DNA from: an uncultured Oscillospiraceae bacterium
GTDB taxonomy: Bacteria; Bacillota; Clostridia; Oscillospirales; Oscillospiraceae
Direction of reading: 5' to 3'
NCBI GenBank assembly: GCA_934589665.1
Contig: CAKTOJ010000010.1
Location: 1-28,151, forward strand
Length of the DNA: 28,151 bases
A model generated the notes under the pieces. The model had not been told where the DNA came from, ran no database searches, and saw nothing but the letters and a program-made list of their open reading frames with translations. Positions 1-7,242 of the stretch are shown here, piece after piece; position 1 is the stretch's first letter, and each line of letters opens with the position of its first letter. A program made the translations under genes and the position numbers.

Positions 1-344
1 CTCCTGCATGGCGGCGGCGAAGGTGCAGCCGTCCGCGGTGACGCAGCCCTTGAGTCCCTTGGAGATGCCGCGGAAGAGCAGCGAGAGGATGACTCCGGAA
101 TTGCCGCGCGCGCCGCGCAGCAGCGCACTGGCGGTGATGGACGAGGCCAGCTCGATGGTCGCGGGGCTGCGCTTTTGCAGCTCCTGCGCCGCGGTGTGCA
201 TGGTCAGGCTCATGTTGGTGCCCGTGTCGCCGTCCGGCACGGGGAAAACATTGAGATCGTTGATGCTCTGCTTTTCCTTGGCGATGGATGCGGCTCCGAA
301 GAGCAGCATCTCCTGAAAAACAGGCCCGGTGATGGTATCGTGCA
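1..344 (-). CDS. yloV: DAK2-domain protein, YloV / fatty acid kinase FakA-like (partial, C-terminus outside window)
   Basis: The minus-strand frame opens with ATG at 344 and runs off the left edge with no stop, giving about 114 N-terminal residues. The visible part carries the DAK2 (dihydroxyacetone-kinase L-type) nucleotide-binding signatures NVFPVPDGDTGTNM (about residues 29-42) and GARGNSGVIL (about 78-87). In characterised members (FakA) this domain phosphorylates a fatty acid presented by a FakB partner; the YloV name comes from the Bacillus homologue found beside YloU. A Shine-Dalgarno AGGAGGAA lies just before the start, only 22 bp after the yloU stop, so the two genes should be cotranscribed. 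Family is certain; whether this copy acts on fatty acids is inferred, because the C-terminal part is not visible. Confidence 0.9.
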
Positions 345-366
345 TAGGAAAGGTTCCTCCTCTGAA

Positions 367-717
367 TTACATGGTCATGCTGTCGACGCAGACGTTCACG
401 CCGCGCACGACCGCGCCGGTGTTCTCGGTGACAAGGTAGCGCACCTGACCGATGATGGCGCGGCAGACAGCCGGGATATTCACGCCGTGCTCGACGACGA
501 TGTGCAGCTCGATAGAAATTTCGTTGTCCTCGTGCTGCGTGATGTGTACGCCCTTGCTCATCGCCTCGCGGCGCAGCAGGTGAACAAGGCCGTCCGTCAT
601 GGAGCGGTAGGCCATGCCCTTGACGCCGAAGCAGCTTGTCGCTGCGGCGCCGGTGATGTTGGACAGCGCCGCGTCGCTCACGAGGATACTGCCCTTCCGG
701 TTTTCAAGTTTTATCAT
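367..717 (-). CDS. yloU: Asp23/Gls24 family envelope stress protein, YloU-like
   Basis: A 116-residue protein with the Asp23/Gls24 (DUF322) pattern: an N-terminal strand GSILVSDAALSNITGAAA, a central amphipathic part ending in ITQHEDNEISIELHIVVEHGVNIPAV, and a C-terminal VNVCVDSM-type strand. It has no signal peptide or membrane segment, so it is cytosolic. The family is linked to alkaline or envelope stress in Firmicutes, but its biochemical function is not settled. It lies just upstream of the DAK2 gene, the conserved yloU-yloV order. The start ATG (717-715) is preceded by AGAAAGGA at about 731-738, and a strong minus-strand promoter sits at 786-814. Length is normal for the family. Confidence 0.88.
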   Translation of the reverse strand: MIKLENRKGSILVSDAALSNITGAAATSCFGVKGMAYRSMTDGLVHLLRREAMSKGVHITQHEDNEISIELHIVVEHGVNIPAVCRAIIGQVRYLVTENTGAVVRGVNVCVDSMTM

Positions 718-785
718 ATTTTCTCGCGCATCCTTTCTGCAAAGCTGCGTTTACAACAAAGCGGCTGGTATTGCAATCATCATTT

Positions 786-814
786 ATTATATACGAAAGC
801 GGGAAGAATAACAA
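786..814 (-). promoter_or_regulatory. Sigma-A-type promoter for yloU-yloV
   Basis: On the minus strand, -35 TTGTTA (814-809) and a perfect -10 TATAAT (791-786) are separated by exactly 17 bp. It points to yloU, whose start is about 70 bp downstream. It is back to back with the rsmD promoter candidate. Read from sequence only. Confidence 0.7.
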
Positions 815-839
815 GAGTAAAATATTTTGCAGCGGCTAC

Positions 840-868
840 TTGAAAAATACGCGGCTTTCCAGTACGAT
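840..868 (+). promoter_or_regulatory. Probable sigma-A promoter for rsmD-coaD operon
   Basis: -35 TTGAAA (840-845) and -10 TACGAT (863-868) with 17 bp between them, about 48 bp upstream of the rsmD start. The -10 matches only four of six consensus bases, so confidence is moderate. Confidence 0.5.
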
Positions 869-915
869 AGAAAGCCAAAGGACAGAAATCCACGCAGGAG
901 AAGGAGAGGAAGAAC

Positions 916-1473
916 ATGAGAGTCATTACCGGTTCGGCACGCGGCCGCCGGCTCAACGAGCTCAAGGGCTATGACACCCGTCCGACGACGGACAAGGTCA
1001 AGGAGGGCGTTTTCTCGGCCATTCAGTTTGAGGTCGAGGGCGCGCGGGTGCTCGACCTGTTCGCGGGTACGGGTCAGCTTGGCATCGAGGCGCTTTCCCG
1101 CGGTGCGCAGAGCGCGGTGTTTGTCGATCAGCGCGCCGACGCGGTAAAGCTCATCCGCGAGAATCTGGCGCTGACGAAGCTGACCGACGGCGCGCAGGTC
1201 GTCTGCGGCGAGTCGATGGCGTATCTCAACGCGCTGCGGCAGAAGTTTGACCTTATTTTCCTCGACCCGCCCTATGCCGACGATCTGCTCGAACGCGCCA
1301 TCGCGCATATTGCGCGGTTTGACATTCTTGCGCCCGATGGTATAATGATCGCGGAAAGCCCTGTGGAAAAGACGCTCCCGGCGCTCCGCGCGCCCTACCG
1401 CATCGCGCGCGAGTACCGCTACGGAAAGATCAAGGTCACGCTCTATCGCCGTGACGGAGAGGAGCAGGCATGA
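916..1473 (+). CDS. rsmD: 16S rRNA (guanine(966)-N(2))-methyltransferase RsmD
   Basis: This 185-residue S-adenosylmethionine-dependent methyltransferase modifies G966 of 16S rRNA (E. coli numbering) during 30S assembly. The N-terminus MRVITGSARGRRL is the typical RsmD start. The SAM-binding loop is VLDLFAGTGQLGIEALSRGA (about residues 45-64), and the catalytic amino-methyltransferase motif is DPPY at residues 117-120. A GGAGAGGAAG Shine-Dalgarno precedes the ATG. The stop overlaps the coaD start by four bases (ATGA at 1470-1473), which implies translational coupling; rsmD-coaD is a very common pair in Firmicutes. Length is normal. Confidence 0.95.
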   Translation: MRVITGSARGRRLNELKGYDTRPTTDKVKEGVFSAIQFEVEGARVLDLFAGTGQLGIEALSRGAQSAVFVDQRADAVKLIRENLALTKLTDGAQVVCGESMAYLNALRQKFDLIFLDPPYADDLLERAIAHIARFDILAPDGIMIAESPVEKTLPALRAPYRIAREYRYGKIKVTLYRRDGEEQA

Positions 1474-1958
1474 GCGAGGAACGCATTGCCGTTTTTCCCG
1501 GCAGCTTTGACCCTGTGACGCTCGGACATATGGACATCATTGAGCGGGCGTCGCGGCTTTTCGACCGTGTATATGTCGCCATTGTGCCGAACGGCGAAAA
1601 GACGCATCCGATGTTCTCCGATGAGGAGAAGCTTGCGCTCATGCGTGCGAGCGTCGCGCCGCTGGAAAATGTCGAGGCCGCGCTGTGGAACGGCCTGCTG
1701 ACGGATTTTGCCGCGCAGAAGGGCGCGCGCTTTCTGGTGCGCGGTGCGCGCAACAGCATGGATTTTGATGCGGAGTATCAGCTCTCACTCATTTACAAGG
1801 ATGTCTCCGGCGGAATGCTTGACACGGTGCTGCTGTGTGCGGAGCCGCGGCATCAGCACATTTCGTCCACGATGGCGCGTGAGATGGTGAAGTACGGACA
1901 GCCGCTGGAAAAGTATTTGCCGGCCGCGGCCGTTGACTTAATAAAGAGGAAAGGATAA
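1470..1958 (+). CDS. coaD: Phosphopantetheine adenylyltransferase CoaD
   Basis: This 162-residue enzyme transfers AMP from ATP to 4'-phosphopantetheine, giving dephospho-CoA, the penultimate step of CoA synthesis in the cytosol. It has the nucleotidyltransferase (T/H)xGH signature in GSFDPVTLGH (residues 11-20) and the second ATP-binding motif ISSTMAR (from residue 131). The ATG overlaps the rsmD stop. The downstream coiled-coil gene starts nine bases after the coaD stop, so the three genes form one operon. Length and motifs are all typical. Confidence 0.96.
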   Translation: MSEERIAVFPGSFDPVTLGHMDIIERASRLFDRVYVAIVPNGEKTHPMFSDEEKLALMRASVAPLENVEAALWNGLLTDFAAQKGARFLVRGARNSMDFDAEYQLSLIYKDVSGGMLDTVLLCAEPRHQHISSTMAREMVKYGQPLEKYLPAAAVDLIKRKG

Positions 1959-1967
1959 GGGATAACG

Positions 1968-2492
1968 ATGGCAGAAGAGAATGTACAGAAGCTGCTCGAC
2001 ATGCTTTATGAAATGATCGATGAGGCCAAAAACGCCCCGCTCTCGAGCGACAAGTGCCTGCTCAACCGCGACGAGGCGCTGGATCTGCTCGACGAGATCC
2101 GCGCCCAGATGCCTGCAGAGCTCAAGCGCGCGCAGGAGCTTGTGCGTGCCCGCGACGAATATGTTGAGGCGGCCAAGCGCGATGTCGAGCGCATGATGCA
2201 GAAGGCGGAGTTTGAGGCCAAGAGCAAGGTATCCGAGAGCGAGATCCTCACCGCCGCACGCGCCAAGGGACATGATATCGTCACCCGTGCCGAGGAGCGC
2301 TCGCGCGAGATGTACCGCGTGGCGAACGACTACTCCGAGGATGTCCTGCGCCGCACGGAGGAGGCGGTGCAGATGGCGCTTGACGAGGTCAAGCAGACGC
2401 GCGTGCGCTTCCGTGCCGCGTCTAACGAGCAGATGCAGCGCCGCCGTGAGGAACTCAACAAATCGCTGGAGAAAAACAACAAAGAGGACTGA
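1968..2492 (+). CDS. Coiled-coil protein of unknown function
   Basis: A 174-residue, highly charged and almost wholly helical protein without signal peptide or membrane segment. From about residue 50 to the end the sequence is rich in Glu, Arg, Lys and Ala in heptad-like spacing (for example AKRDVERMMQKAEFEAKSK and RRREELNKSLEKNN), which suggests a long coiled coil. Such proteins are often labelled ATPase or compared with V-ATPase subunit H or DivIVA-like proteins, but I see no nucleotide-binding motif and no DivIVA membrane-binding motif, so no function is assigned. It is the third gene of the rsmD-coaD operon, nine bases after coaD, and is followed by a strong terminator hairpin. Confidence 0.8.
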   Translation: MAEENVQKLLDMLYEMIDEAKNAPLSSDKCLLNRDEALDLLDEIRAQMPAELKRAQELVRARDEYVEAAKRDVERMMQKAEFEAKSKVSESEILTAARAKGHDIVTRAEERSREMYRVANDYSEDVLRRTEEAVQMALDEVKQTRVRFRAASNEQMQRRREELNKSLEKNNKED

Positions 2493-2559
2493 GAAAATTT
2501 GTCAGATTTGACAGGAATTTTTCGGGAACTTTTCTGAAATGTAATATTTGGTTGCTTTG

Positions 2560-2596
2560 AAAGAGCGCACCACAAGATATTGTGGTGCGCTCTTTT
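2560..2596 (+). terminator. Intrinsic terminator after the rsmD-coaD operon
   Basis: A perfect 16-bp stem (2560-2575 with 2580-2595), loop GATA, ending in CTCTTTT. It lies 68 bp past the preceding stop. The T-tract is short, but the stem is long and perfect. Confidence 0.75.
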
Positions 2597-2700
2597 CCTA
2601 TGATTCGACAATGAAACGCACGTTTGATTCTCGATGGAAAATACTGGAAAATTACGGCAGAAAAGCGCGCGCAGACACTGAAAACAGGGAAAATTTCTGC
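2597..2700 (+). other. Intergenic spacer with no gene recognised
   Basis: Between the terminator and the mraZ promoter there are about 100 bp, more AT-rich than the surrounding genes, with no ORF preceded by a convincing ribosome binding site and no clear hairpin. I see nothing assignable here. Confidence 0.6.
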
Positions 2701-2729
2701 TTGCAATCCGGAAAGACTTTATGTATACT
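2701..2729 (+). promoter_or_regulatory. Sigma-A promoter of the mraZ (dcw) operon
   Basis: -35 TTGCAA (2701-2706), 17-bp spacer, -10 TATACT (2724-2729). Transcription would start near 2736, immediately before or inside the MraZ-type boxes. The leader to the mraZ start is about 155 nt. Confidence 0.75.
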
Positions 2730-2738
2730 TCAAACATG

Positions 2739-2780
2739 AAGTGGGGAAAAGTGGTGTCAAGTGTTCAAAAGTGGCGCTAT
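2739..2780 (+). promoter_or_regulatory. MraZ-type operator: four 10-bp-phased GTGG boxes
   Basis: Four direct repeats begin at 2741, 2751, 2761 and 2771: GTGGGG, GTGGTG, GTGTTC and GTGGCG, each preceded by AA, exactly 10 bp apart so all on one DNA face. Phased TGGG-type repeats near the mra promoter are the known binding site of MraZ, which represses its own operon. The third box is degenerate. The position just after the -10 is suited to autorepression (inference). Confidence 0.75.
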
Positions 2781-2890
2781 AGCCCCTGAAATGCAGGAGA
2801 GTGGAGCGAAGCGACTTCCCCGAAAAAAGAGGGAGCCGCTGCTTTGCCCTCTCTGTCTTGTCTTCAAAACCGCTGAAAGGGGAGAGAACT

Positions 2891-3307
2891 TTGACCGGTC
2901 AGTATCAGCACAGCATCGATGCCAAGGGCAGAGTGTTTATCCCCGCGAAGCTCCGCGAGGAGCTCGGCGATACATTTTATGTCACCATGGGAATGGATTC
3001 CTGCCTGAGCGTCTATTCTGACGCCAGCTGGGCGAAGTTCACGGAGAAGTTTGAAAGCCTGCCCTACACCAAGACCAAGGCCATGCGCCCGCTTTTTGCC
3101 AATGCCGCCAAGTGCGAGCCGGACGCGCAGGGGCGCATCCTGTTGCCGCAGAAGCTGCGCGCCTATGCGGGGCTGGATAAGGATGTGGTCATCATTGGTG
3201 TGTCGAACCGCGCCGAAATCTGGAATGCGGAGCGCTGGGCGGCGCTGGAGGCCGAGGAGCTCAATCCTGAGAACCTTGCCGCTGTAATGGAAGAGCTGGG
3301 GTTCTGA
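2891..3307 (+). CDS. mraZ: Transcriptional regulator MraZ
   Basis: A 138-residue AbrB-like, SpoVT-fold DNA-binding protein that represses the dcw operon by binding GTGG-type repeats. The N-terminus TGQYQHSIDAKGRVFIPAKLRE is the family hallmark, and the second half repeats it as CEPDAQGRILLPQKLRAYA (two SpoVT/AbrB half-domains). I chose the TTG at 2891 as start because it gives the canonical N-terminus (family usually M-x-TGxYxHSID) and follows AAAGGGGAGAG. The frame remains open upstream to a GTG at 2801, but that extension is not MraZ-like and has no ribosome binding site. rsmH starts one base after the stop. Confidence 0.93.
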   Translation: MTGQYQHSIDAKGRVFIPAKLREELGDTFYVTMGMDSCLSVYSDASWAKFTEKFESLPYTKTKAMRPLFANAAKCEPDAQGRILLPQKLRAYAGLDKDVVIIGVSNRAEIWNAERWAALEAEELNPENLAAVMEELGF

Positions 3308-3308
3308 G

Positions 3309-4253
3309 ATGGAGGAGATCAACTACGGCCACAAGCCGGTGCTGCTGCACGAATGTCTGGATGCGCTCAACATCCGTCCGGATGGGATCTATCTCGATGG
3401 AACGCTGGGACGCGCGGGCCACTCGCTGGAGATCGTCCGCCGCCTGACGGATGGGGGACGGCTCATCGCCCTTGACCGTGACGAGACAGCCATTGAAGCT
3501 GCAACGCGGCGGCTGGCGGACTACATGGACCGCGTGACGCTGGTGCACTCCAATTTCAGTGCGCTCGACGATGTGCTGTGTGAACTGGGCGTGCACGGGG
3601 TGGACGGCATGCTCTTCGACCTCGGCGTATCCTCGCCGCAGCTTGATGACGCCGGTCGGGGCTTTTCCTATAAGCAGGATGCACCGCTGGACATGAGAAT
3701 GGACGAGAGCGCGCCCTATACCGCGCGCGAGCTGGTCAATACCGTCAGCTATGAGGAACTCAAGCGCATCCTCTATGAATACGGCGAGGAGCGCTACGCT
3801 CCCGCCATTGCAAAGGCCATCTGCCGCCGGCGTGAGGAACGGGAAATCGAGACGACGCTGGAGCTTGCCGACATCATCCGCTCGGCCATGCCTGCCGCGG
3901 CGCTGCGCGAAAAGCAGCATCCGGCCAAGCGCAGCTTTCAGGCCATCCGCATCGCGGTCAACGACGAGCTTGGAGAGCTTCCGCCGATGCTCTCCGCCGC
4001 TGAGAAGAATCTCAAGCCCGGCGGGCGGCTTGCGGTCATCACATTCCACTCGCTTGAGGACCGCATCGTCAAGCACGAGCTGCAATCGCTTGCCACAGGC
4101 TGCATCTGTCCGCCGGAGTTTCCGGTGTGTGTGTGCGGCAGGAAGCCGAAAATGAAGCTCATCACCCGCAAGCCCATCGTCTCGGGTGAGGAAGAGCTTA
4201 ACGAGAATCCCCGCGCCCGCAGCGCCAAGCTGCGCGTGGCGGAGAAGTGCTGA
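3309..4253 (+). CDS. rsmH: 16S rRNA (cytosine(1402)-N(4))-methyltransferase RsmH (MraW)
   Basis: This 314-residue methyltransferase acts on C1402 in the ribosomal P-site decoding region and is normally the second gene of the dcw cluster. Visible motifs: N-terminal HKPVLLHECLDAL, SAM-binding LDGTLGRAGHS (about 30-40), FDLGVSSPQLD and GRGFSYKQDAPLDMRMD near the active site, and AKRSFQAIRIAVNDE plus LAVITFHSLEDRIVK in the C-terminal half. A CxCPP-type cysteine cluster follows (CICPPEFPVCVCG). Start ATG is one base after the mraZ stop with GGGGTT-type spacing, and the length is normal. Confidence 0.95.
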   Translation: MEEINYGHKPVLLHECLDALNIRPDGIYLDGTLGRAGHSLEIVRRLTDGGRLIALDRDETAIEAATRRLADYMDRVTLVHSNFSALDDVLCELGVHGVDGMLFDLGVSSPQLDDAGRGFSYKQDAPLDMRMDESAPYTARELVNTVSYEELKRILYEYGEERYAPAIAKAICRRREEREIETTLELADIIRSAMPAAALREKQHPAKRSFQAIRIAVNDELGELPPMLSAAEKNLKPGGRLAVITFHSLEDRIVKHELQSLATGCICPPEFPVCVCGRKPKMKLITRKPIVSGEEELNENPRARSAKLRVAEKC

Positions 4254-4279
4254 GAAAAAACATCGCAAAGGAGAACGCT

Positions 4280-4855
4280 ATGGCGCGCACAAGCCAAAAG
4301 CAGAAAAATCGCAAATACAGCTACGGCAGTGGGCGCGTTGTCGGCAATCTTGCGTATGATTATGATTACGCGCCGCAGCGGGAGCGCCGCGCTCCGCGTC
4401 CTGAGCCGGAGCGGCGCGAGGAATTTATCCGTCCGCCGCGCAGAAAGCCTGTACCGGCGGCCCGCCCACGTGTGCGCGAGCGCCAGAAGGTCTCCGGTAC
4501 GCTGGTCCTCGGCTTTACCGCGCTGGCTGCGCTGGTTGTTGTGATGCTCATGAGCTATGCACAGCTTACCAGCATCTCCGCCGATGTCGTTGCCATGCAG
4601 CGTACGCTCAGCGACCTTCAGACCGAGCATGTCACGCTCCTCACGCAGTACGAGCGCACCTTCGACCTTACAACGGTCAAGGAGGCGGCTGCCGCGGCGG
4701 GCATGTACAAGCCCAGTGCATCGCAGATCAATTACATTGACCTTTCCGCACCGGACAGCGTTGAGCTCTGCCAGACGCAGAGCCCAAGCGTACTCAGCCG
4801 CGTGTTTACCTCGCTGGGGCACAGTGCGAAAAGCGTGGTGGAATATTTCAGTTAA
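4280..4855 (+). CDS. ftsL: Cell division protein FtsL-like (septum formation initiator family)
   Basis: A 191-residue bitopic membrane protein in the FtsL slot between rsmH and the division PBP. It has a long basic, proline-rich cytoplasmic N-terminus (1-70, many Arg, Pro and Tyr), one transmembrane segment at about 72-93 (GTLVLGFTALAALVVVMLM), then an extracytoplasmic heptad-like coiled coil (about 95-135, SADVVAMQRTLSDLQTEHVTLL). This architecture fits FtsL, which forms the FtsL-DivIC-DivIB complex. FtsL is poorly conserved, so the call rests on architecture and position. I chose ATG 4280 because AAAGGAG (4267-4273) precedes it. An earlier in-frame GTG at 4247 overlaps rsmH and lacks a site. 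Confidence 0.8.
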   Translation: MARTSQKQKNRKYSYGSGRVVGNLAYDYDYAPQRERRAPRPEPERREEFIRPPRRKPVPAARPRVRERQKVSGTLVLGFTALAALVVVMLMSYAQLTSISADVVAMQRTLSDLQTEHVTLLTQYERTFDLTTVKEAAAAAGMYKPSASQINYIDLSAPDSVELCQTQSPSVLSRVFTSLGHSAKSVVEYFS

Positions 4856-4870
4856 GCGAAGCCTATACAT

Positions 4871-4902
4871 AAGGAGTAAGGAGCTTCCTTACTCCTTGTT
4901 TT
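4871..4902 (+). terminator. Terminator-like hairpin inside the dcw operon (ftsL-spoVD gap)
   Basis: A perfect 11-bp stem (4871-4881 with 4887-4897), loop AGCTT, followed by GTTTT. It lies 15 bp after the ftsL stop and 38 bp before the PBP start, within a same-strand gene run. It could act as a partial terminator or attenuator that lowers expression of distal genes, or as an mRNA-processing or stability element. The T-run is short, so termination would be incomplete (inference). Confidence 0.55.
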
Positions 4903-4939
4903 GCCATTAAAACCCTTTTGCCGCAAAGGAGGGAAGACC

Positions 4940-7171
4940 GTGCCGGATATCCCAAAGAGAAAACCGGACAGTGCGCGCCGGGCCAACCGCATCATCCAGC
5001 AGAGAACGCTTCTGCTGCTGGCTGTATTCGGCGTCGGCGCGTTTGTGCTGCTTTTTGCCCAGCTTTATAAATGGCAGATCACCGAGCATGACGACCTCAA
5101 AACGCTTGCCGTCCGCCAGCAGACGCTGCGCACCACAGTGGAGGCCAGCCGCGGCACGATCTACGACCGCAACGGCGACATCCTTGCCATTTCCTCCACG
5201 GCGGAGAACATCTTCGTCTCGCCTGCCGACATCGTCAAATACGAGCAGGATAAGGACCTGATCGCAGACGGACTGGGTGAGATCCTGAACGTCGACCCGG
5301 CGAAGATCCTCGAGCGGCTGGAAAAAACCAGCTCGCAGTACGAGATTATCCGGAAGAAGGTCGAGCAGGAAACGGCGGACGAGGTCCGTGCCTTCATCAA
5401 TGAGCACAAGATACGCGGCGTATTTCTGGAGCCGACCTCCAAGCGCTATTATCCCTTTTCCTCGCTTGCGGCGCACGTGATCGGCTTTGTCAACGATAAC
5501 GGCGGCGTGTACGGCCTTGAGGCCGTGTACGACGAGGAGCTTACGGGTGAAAAGGGCATGGTCGTTTCGGCGCGCGACGCCAACGGCAGCGCACTGCTCT
5601 ACCAGTACGAGCAGTACTTTGACGCCAGCAACGGCGACAGCCTTGTCACCACACTGGATAAGACTGTGCAGTATTATCTGGAAAAGGGCCTTGAGGAGCT
5701 TGAAAGCCGCTACGGCACAGGTGTGGGCGCGACCGGCATCGTGATGAATGTCAACACCGGCGCGGTGCTCGCCATGGCCTCTCTGCCGACCTACGACCTC
5801 AACGCCCCCGCAAGCATTTACAATAAGGAAATGCTCACCTCCGGCATGAGCGAGGAGGAGATTGAGGAGAAGACCGGCGATCTGCAGAATCTGCAATGGC
5901 GCAACAAGGCCATCAACGACACCTTCCAGCCCGGCTCGACCTTCAAGATCATCACCCTTGCCATGGCACTGGAGGAGGGCAAGGTCAAGATGAGCGATAC
6001 GTTCTCCTGCCCCGGCTATATCATGCTCGAGGGGCAGAAGATCAACTGCTCCAAGCGCACCGGCCATGGCCAGCAGGACCTGATCACCGCATTTGCGAAC
6101 TCCTGCAACCCGGCCTTCATCAACATCGGCCTGCGCATGGGCAACAAGACTTTTTACGATTATATGAAGGCCTTCGGCCTCACCGGAAAGACCGGCGTGG
6201 ACACCACGGGCGAAGCCAGCGGCTTTGTCAACAAGGAGATCGAATACTCCACGCTGGCGCTGGGCTGCTATGCCTTCGGCCAGAACTTCAACGTCACGCC
6301 AATCTCACTGCTCAATGCGCAGGCGGCCTGCGTCAACGGCGGCTATCTGCGCACGCCGTACATCGTCTCCGAGGTGCTCGATAAGGACGGCAACGTCAAG
6401 TACCGTCAGGACACCACGCCCATCCGTCAGGTGATTTCGGAGGACACGAGCAAGACCGTGCGCGATATCATGGAGTACGAGGTCGAGTACGGCACGGGCA
6501 AAAACGGCAAGGTTGCCGGCTACCGCATCGGCGGCAAGACCGGCACTGCCGACCAGATCGACGGCGACATCATCGTCTCGTTCACCTGCTGCGCGCCGGC
6601 GGACGATCCGCAGATCATCATGCTCCTTACGCTCAGCCATCCCAGCAGGGATACCGGCACCTACCGCTCCGGCGGCAATATGGTCGCGCCTGTTGCGTCC
6701 TCTGTCATGTCGGAGATCCTGCCCTATCTCGGCATCGAGCCAACCTACAGCGCCGACGAGCTGGTCGGCGCGGATCAGACTGTGCCGAATGTCGTCGGCC
6801 TCAGCCTTGACGAGGCGAAGACGAAGCTGGAGCAGGAGGGCTTCTCCTGCCGCACTGTCGGCGATGGGAGCACCGTCACCGACCAGACGCCGCTCGGCGG
6901 CGCGATCGTGCCGAATAACGCAAGCATCGTTCTCTACCTTGACGCGGAGAAATCCACCGAGCTGTGCGTGGTGCCGAACGTCGTGGGCGACACGGCGGCG
7001 GCGGCCAACCGCAAGCTCACCGACGCGGGGCTTATCATGAGCGTCTCCGGTGCGACCGGCGGCAGCTCAGCCAGTGTGCGCGCGATCTCGCAGTCGGAAG
7101 AGCCCGGCAGCGAGGTCGAGGCCGGCACGGTGGTGCGCGTCCAGTTCAGCGACAGCTCCGTGACGGACTGA
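4940..7171 (+). CDS. spoVD: Division/sporulation class B PBP with two PASTA domains (SpoVD/FtsI-like)
   Basis: A 743-residue membrane-anchored D,D-transpeptidase that cross-links peptidoglycan at the septum or spore cortex with FtsW/SpoVE. Order of parts: short basic N-terminus, one transmembrane segment (about 22-43), PBP dimerisation domain, transpeptidase with active-site STFK (Ser333-Lys336), SCN (388-390) and KTGT (533-536), then two PASTA repeats starting near residues 615 and 678 with VPNVVG motifs. I chose GTG 4940 because it follows AAAGGAGGG (4925-4933); an in-frame TTG at 4901 lies within the upstream hairpin. The PASTA tail favours SpoVD or a PASTA-type division PBP; which role dominates cannot be told. 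The stop abuts a tmRNA-like 3' fragment. Confidence 0.93.
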   Translation: MPDIPKRKPDSARRANRIIQQRTLLLLAVFGVGAFVLLFAQLYKWQITEHDDLKTLAVRQQTLRTTVEASRGTIYDRNGDILAISSTAENIFVSPADIVKYEQDKDLIADGLGEILNVDPAKILERLEKTSSQYEIIRKKVEQETADEVRAFINEHKIRGVFLEPTSKRYYPFSSLAAHVIGFVNDNGGVYGLEAVYDEELTGEKGMVVSARDANGSALLYQYEQYFDASNGDSLVTTLDKTVQYYLEKGLEELESRYGTGVGATGIVMNVNTGAVLAMASLPTYDLNAPASIYNKEMLTSGMSEEEIEEKTGDLQNLQWRNKAINDTFQPGSTFKIITLAMALEEGKVKMSDTFSCPGYIMLEGQKINCSKRTGHGQQDLITAFANSCNPAFINIGLRMGNKTFYDYMKAFGLTGKTGVDTTGEASGFVNKEIEYSTLALGCYAFGQNFNVTPISLLNAQAACVNGGYLRTPYIVSEVLDKDGNVKYRQDTTPIRQVISEDTSKTVRDIMEYEVEYGTGKNGKVAGYRIGGKTGTADQIDGDIIVSFTCCAPADDPQIIMLLTLSHPSRDTGTYRSGGNMVAPVASSVMSEILPYLGIEPTYSADELVGADQTVPNVVGLSLDEAKTKLEQEGFSCRTVGDGSTVTDQTPLGGAIVPNNASIVLYLDAEKSTELCVVPNVVGDTAAAANRKLTDAGLIMSVSGATGGSSASVRAISQSEEPGSEVEAGTVVRVQFSDSSVTD

Positions 7172-7203
7172 GGACGCGGGTTCGACTCCCGCTGCCTCCA
7201 CCA
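7172..7203 (+). other. tmRNA/tRNA 3'-end fragment (possible integration scar)
   Basis: Immediately after the spoVD TGA lies a sequence with the exact geometry of a tRNA-like 3' end: GGAC, T-arm stem GCGGG (7176-7180), seven-base loop TTCGACT (7181-7187), stem CCCGC (7188-7192), seven-base acceptor strand TGCCTCC (7193-7199), discriminator A and encoded CCA (7201-7203). The GGAC prefix and the CTCCACCA ending resemble the 3' end of tmRNA (ssrA), a common attachment site for integrative elements. No matching 5' half exists upstream; that DNA is PASTA coding sequence. So it is a fragment and not a functional RNA gene. Origin by integration or recombination is inference. Confidence 0.6.
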
Positions 7204-7242
7204 AAGAGAGCAAGACGCAATGGTGGAAAGGATGCCGCGCTT

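Noticed and set aside
2801..2890. N-terminal extension of mraZ from GTG 2801
   Set aside because: The extra 30 residues are not MraZ-like and there is no ribosome site; TTG 2891 with AAAGGGGAGAG gives the canonical N-terminus.
7100..7203. Complete tRNA or tmRNA gene ending at 7203
   Set aside because: No partner for the acceptor strand TGCCTCC and no D-arm or anticodon arm upstream; that DNA encodes the second PASTA domain of the PBP. Only a 3' fragment is present.
6964..7242. murE starting at the in-frame GTG 6964
   Set aside because: It would overlap the PBP by about 200 bases, has no ribosome site, and adds an Arg/Gly-rich stretch that is an out-of-frame reading of PASTA coding sequence.
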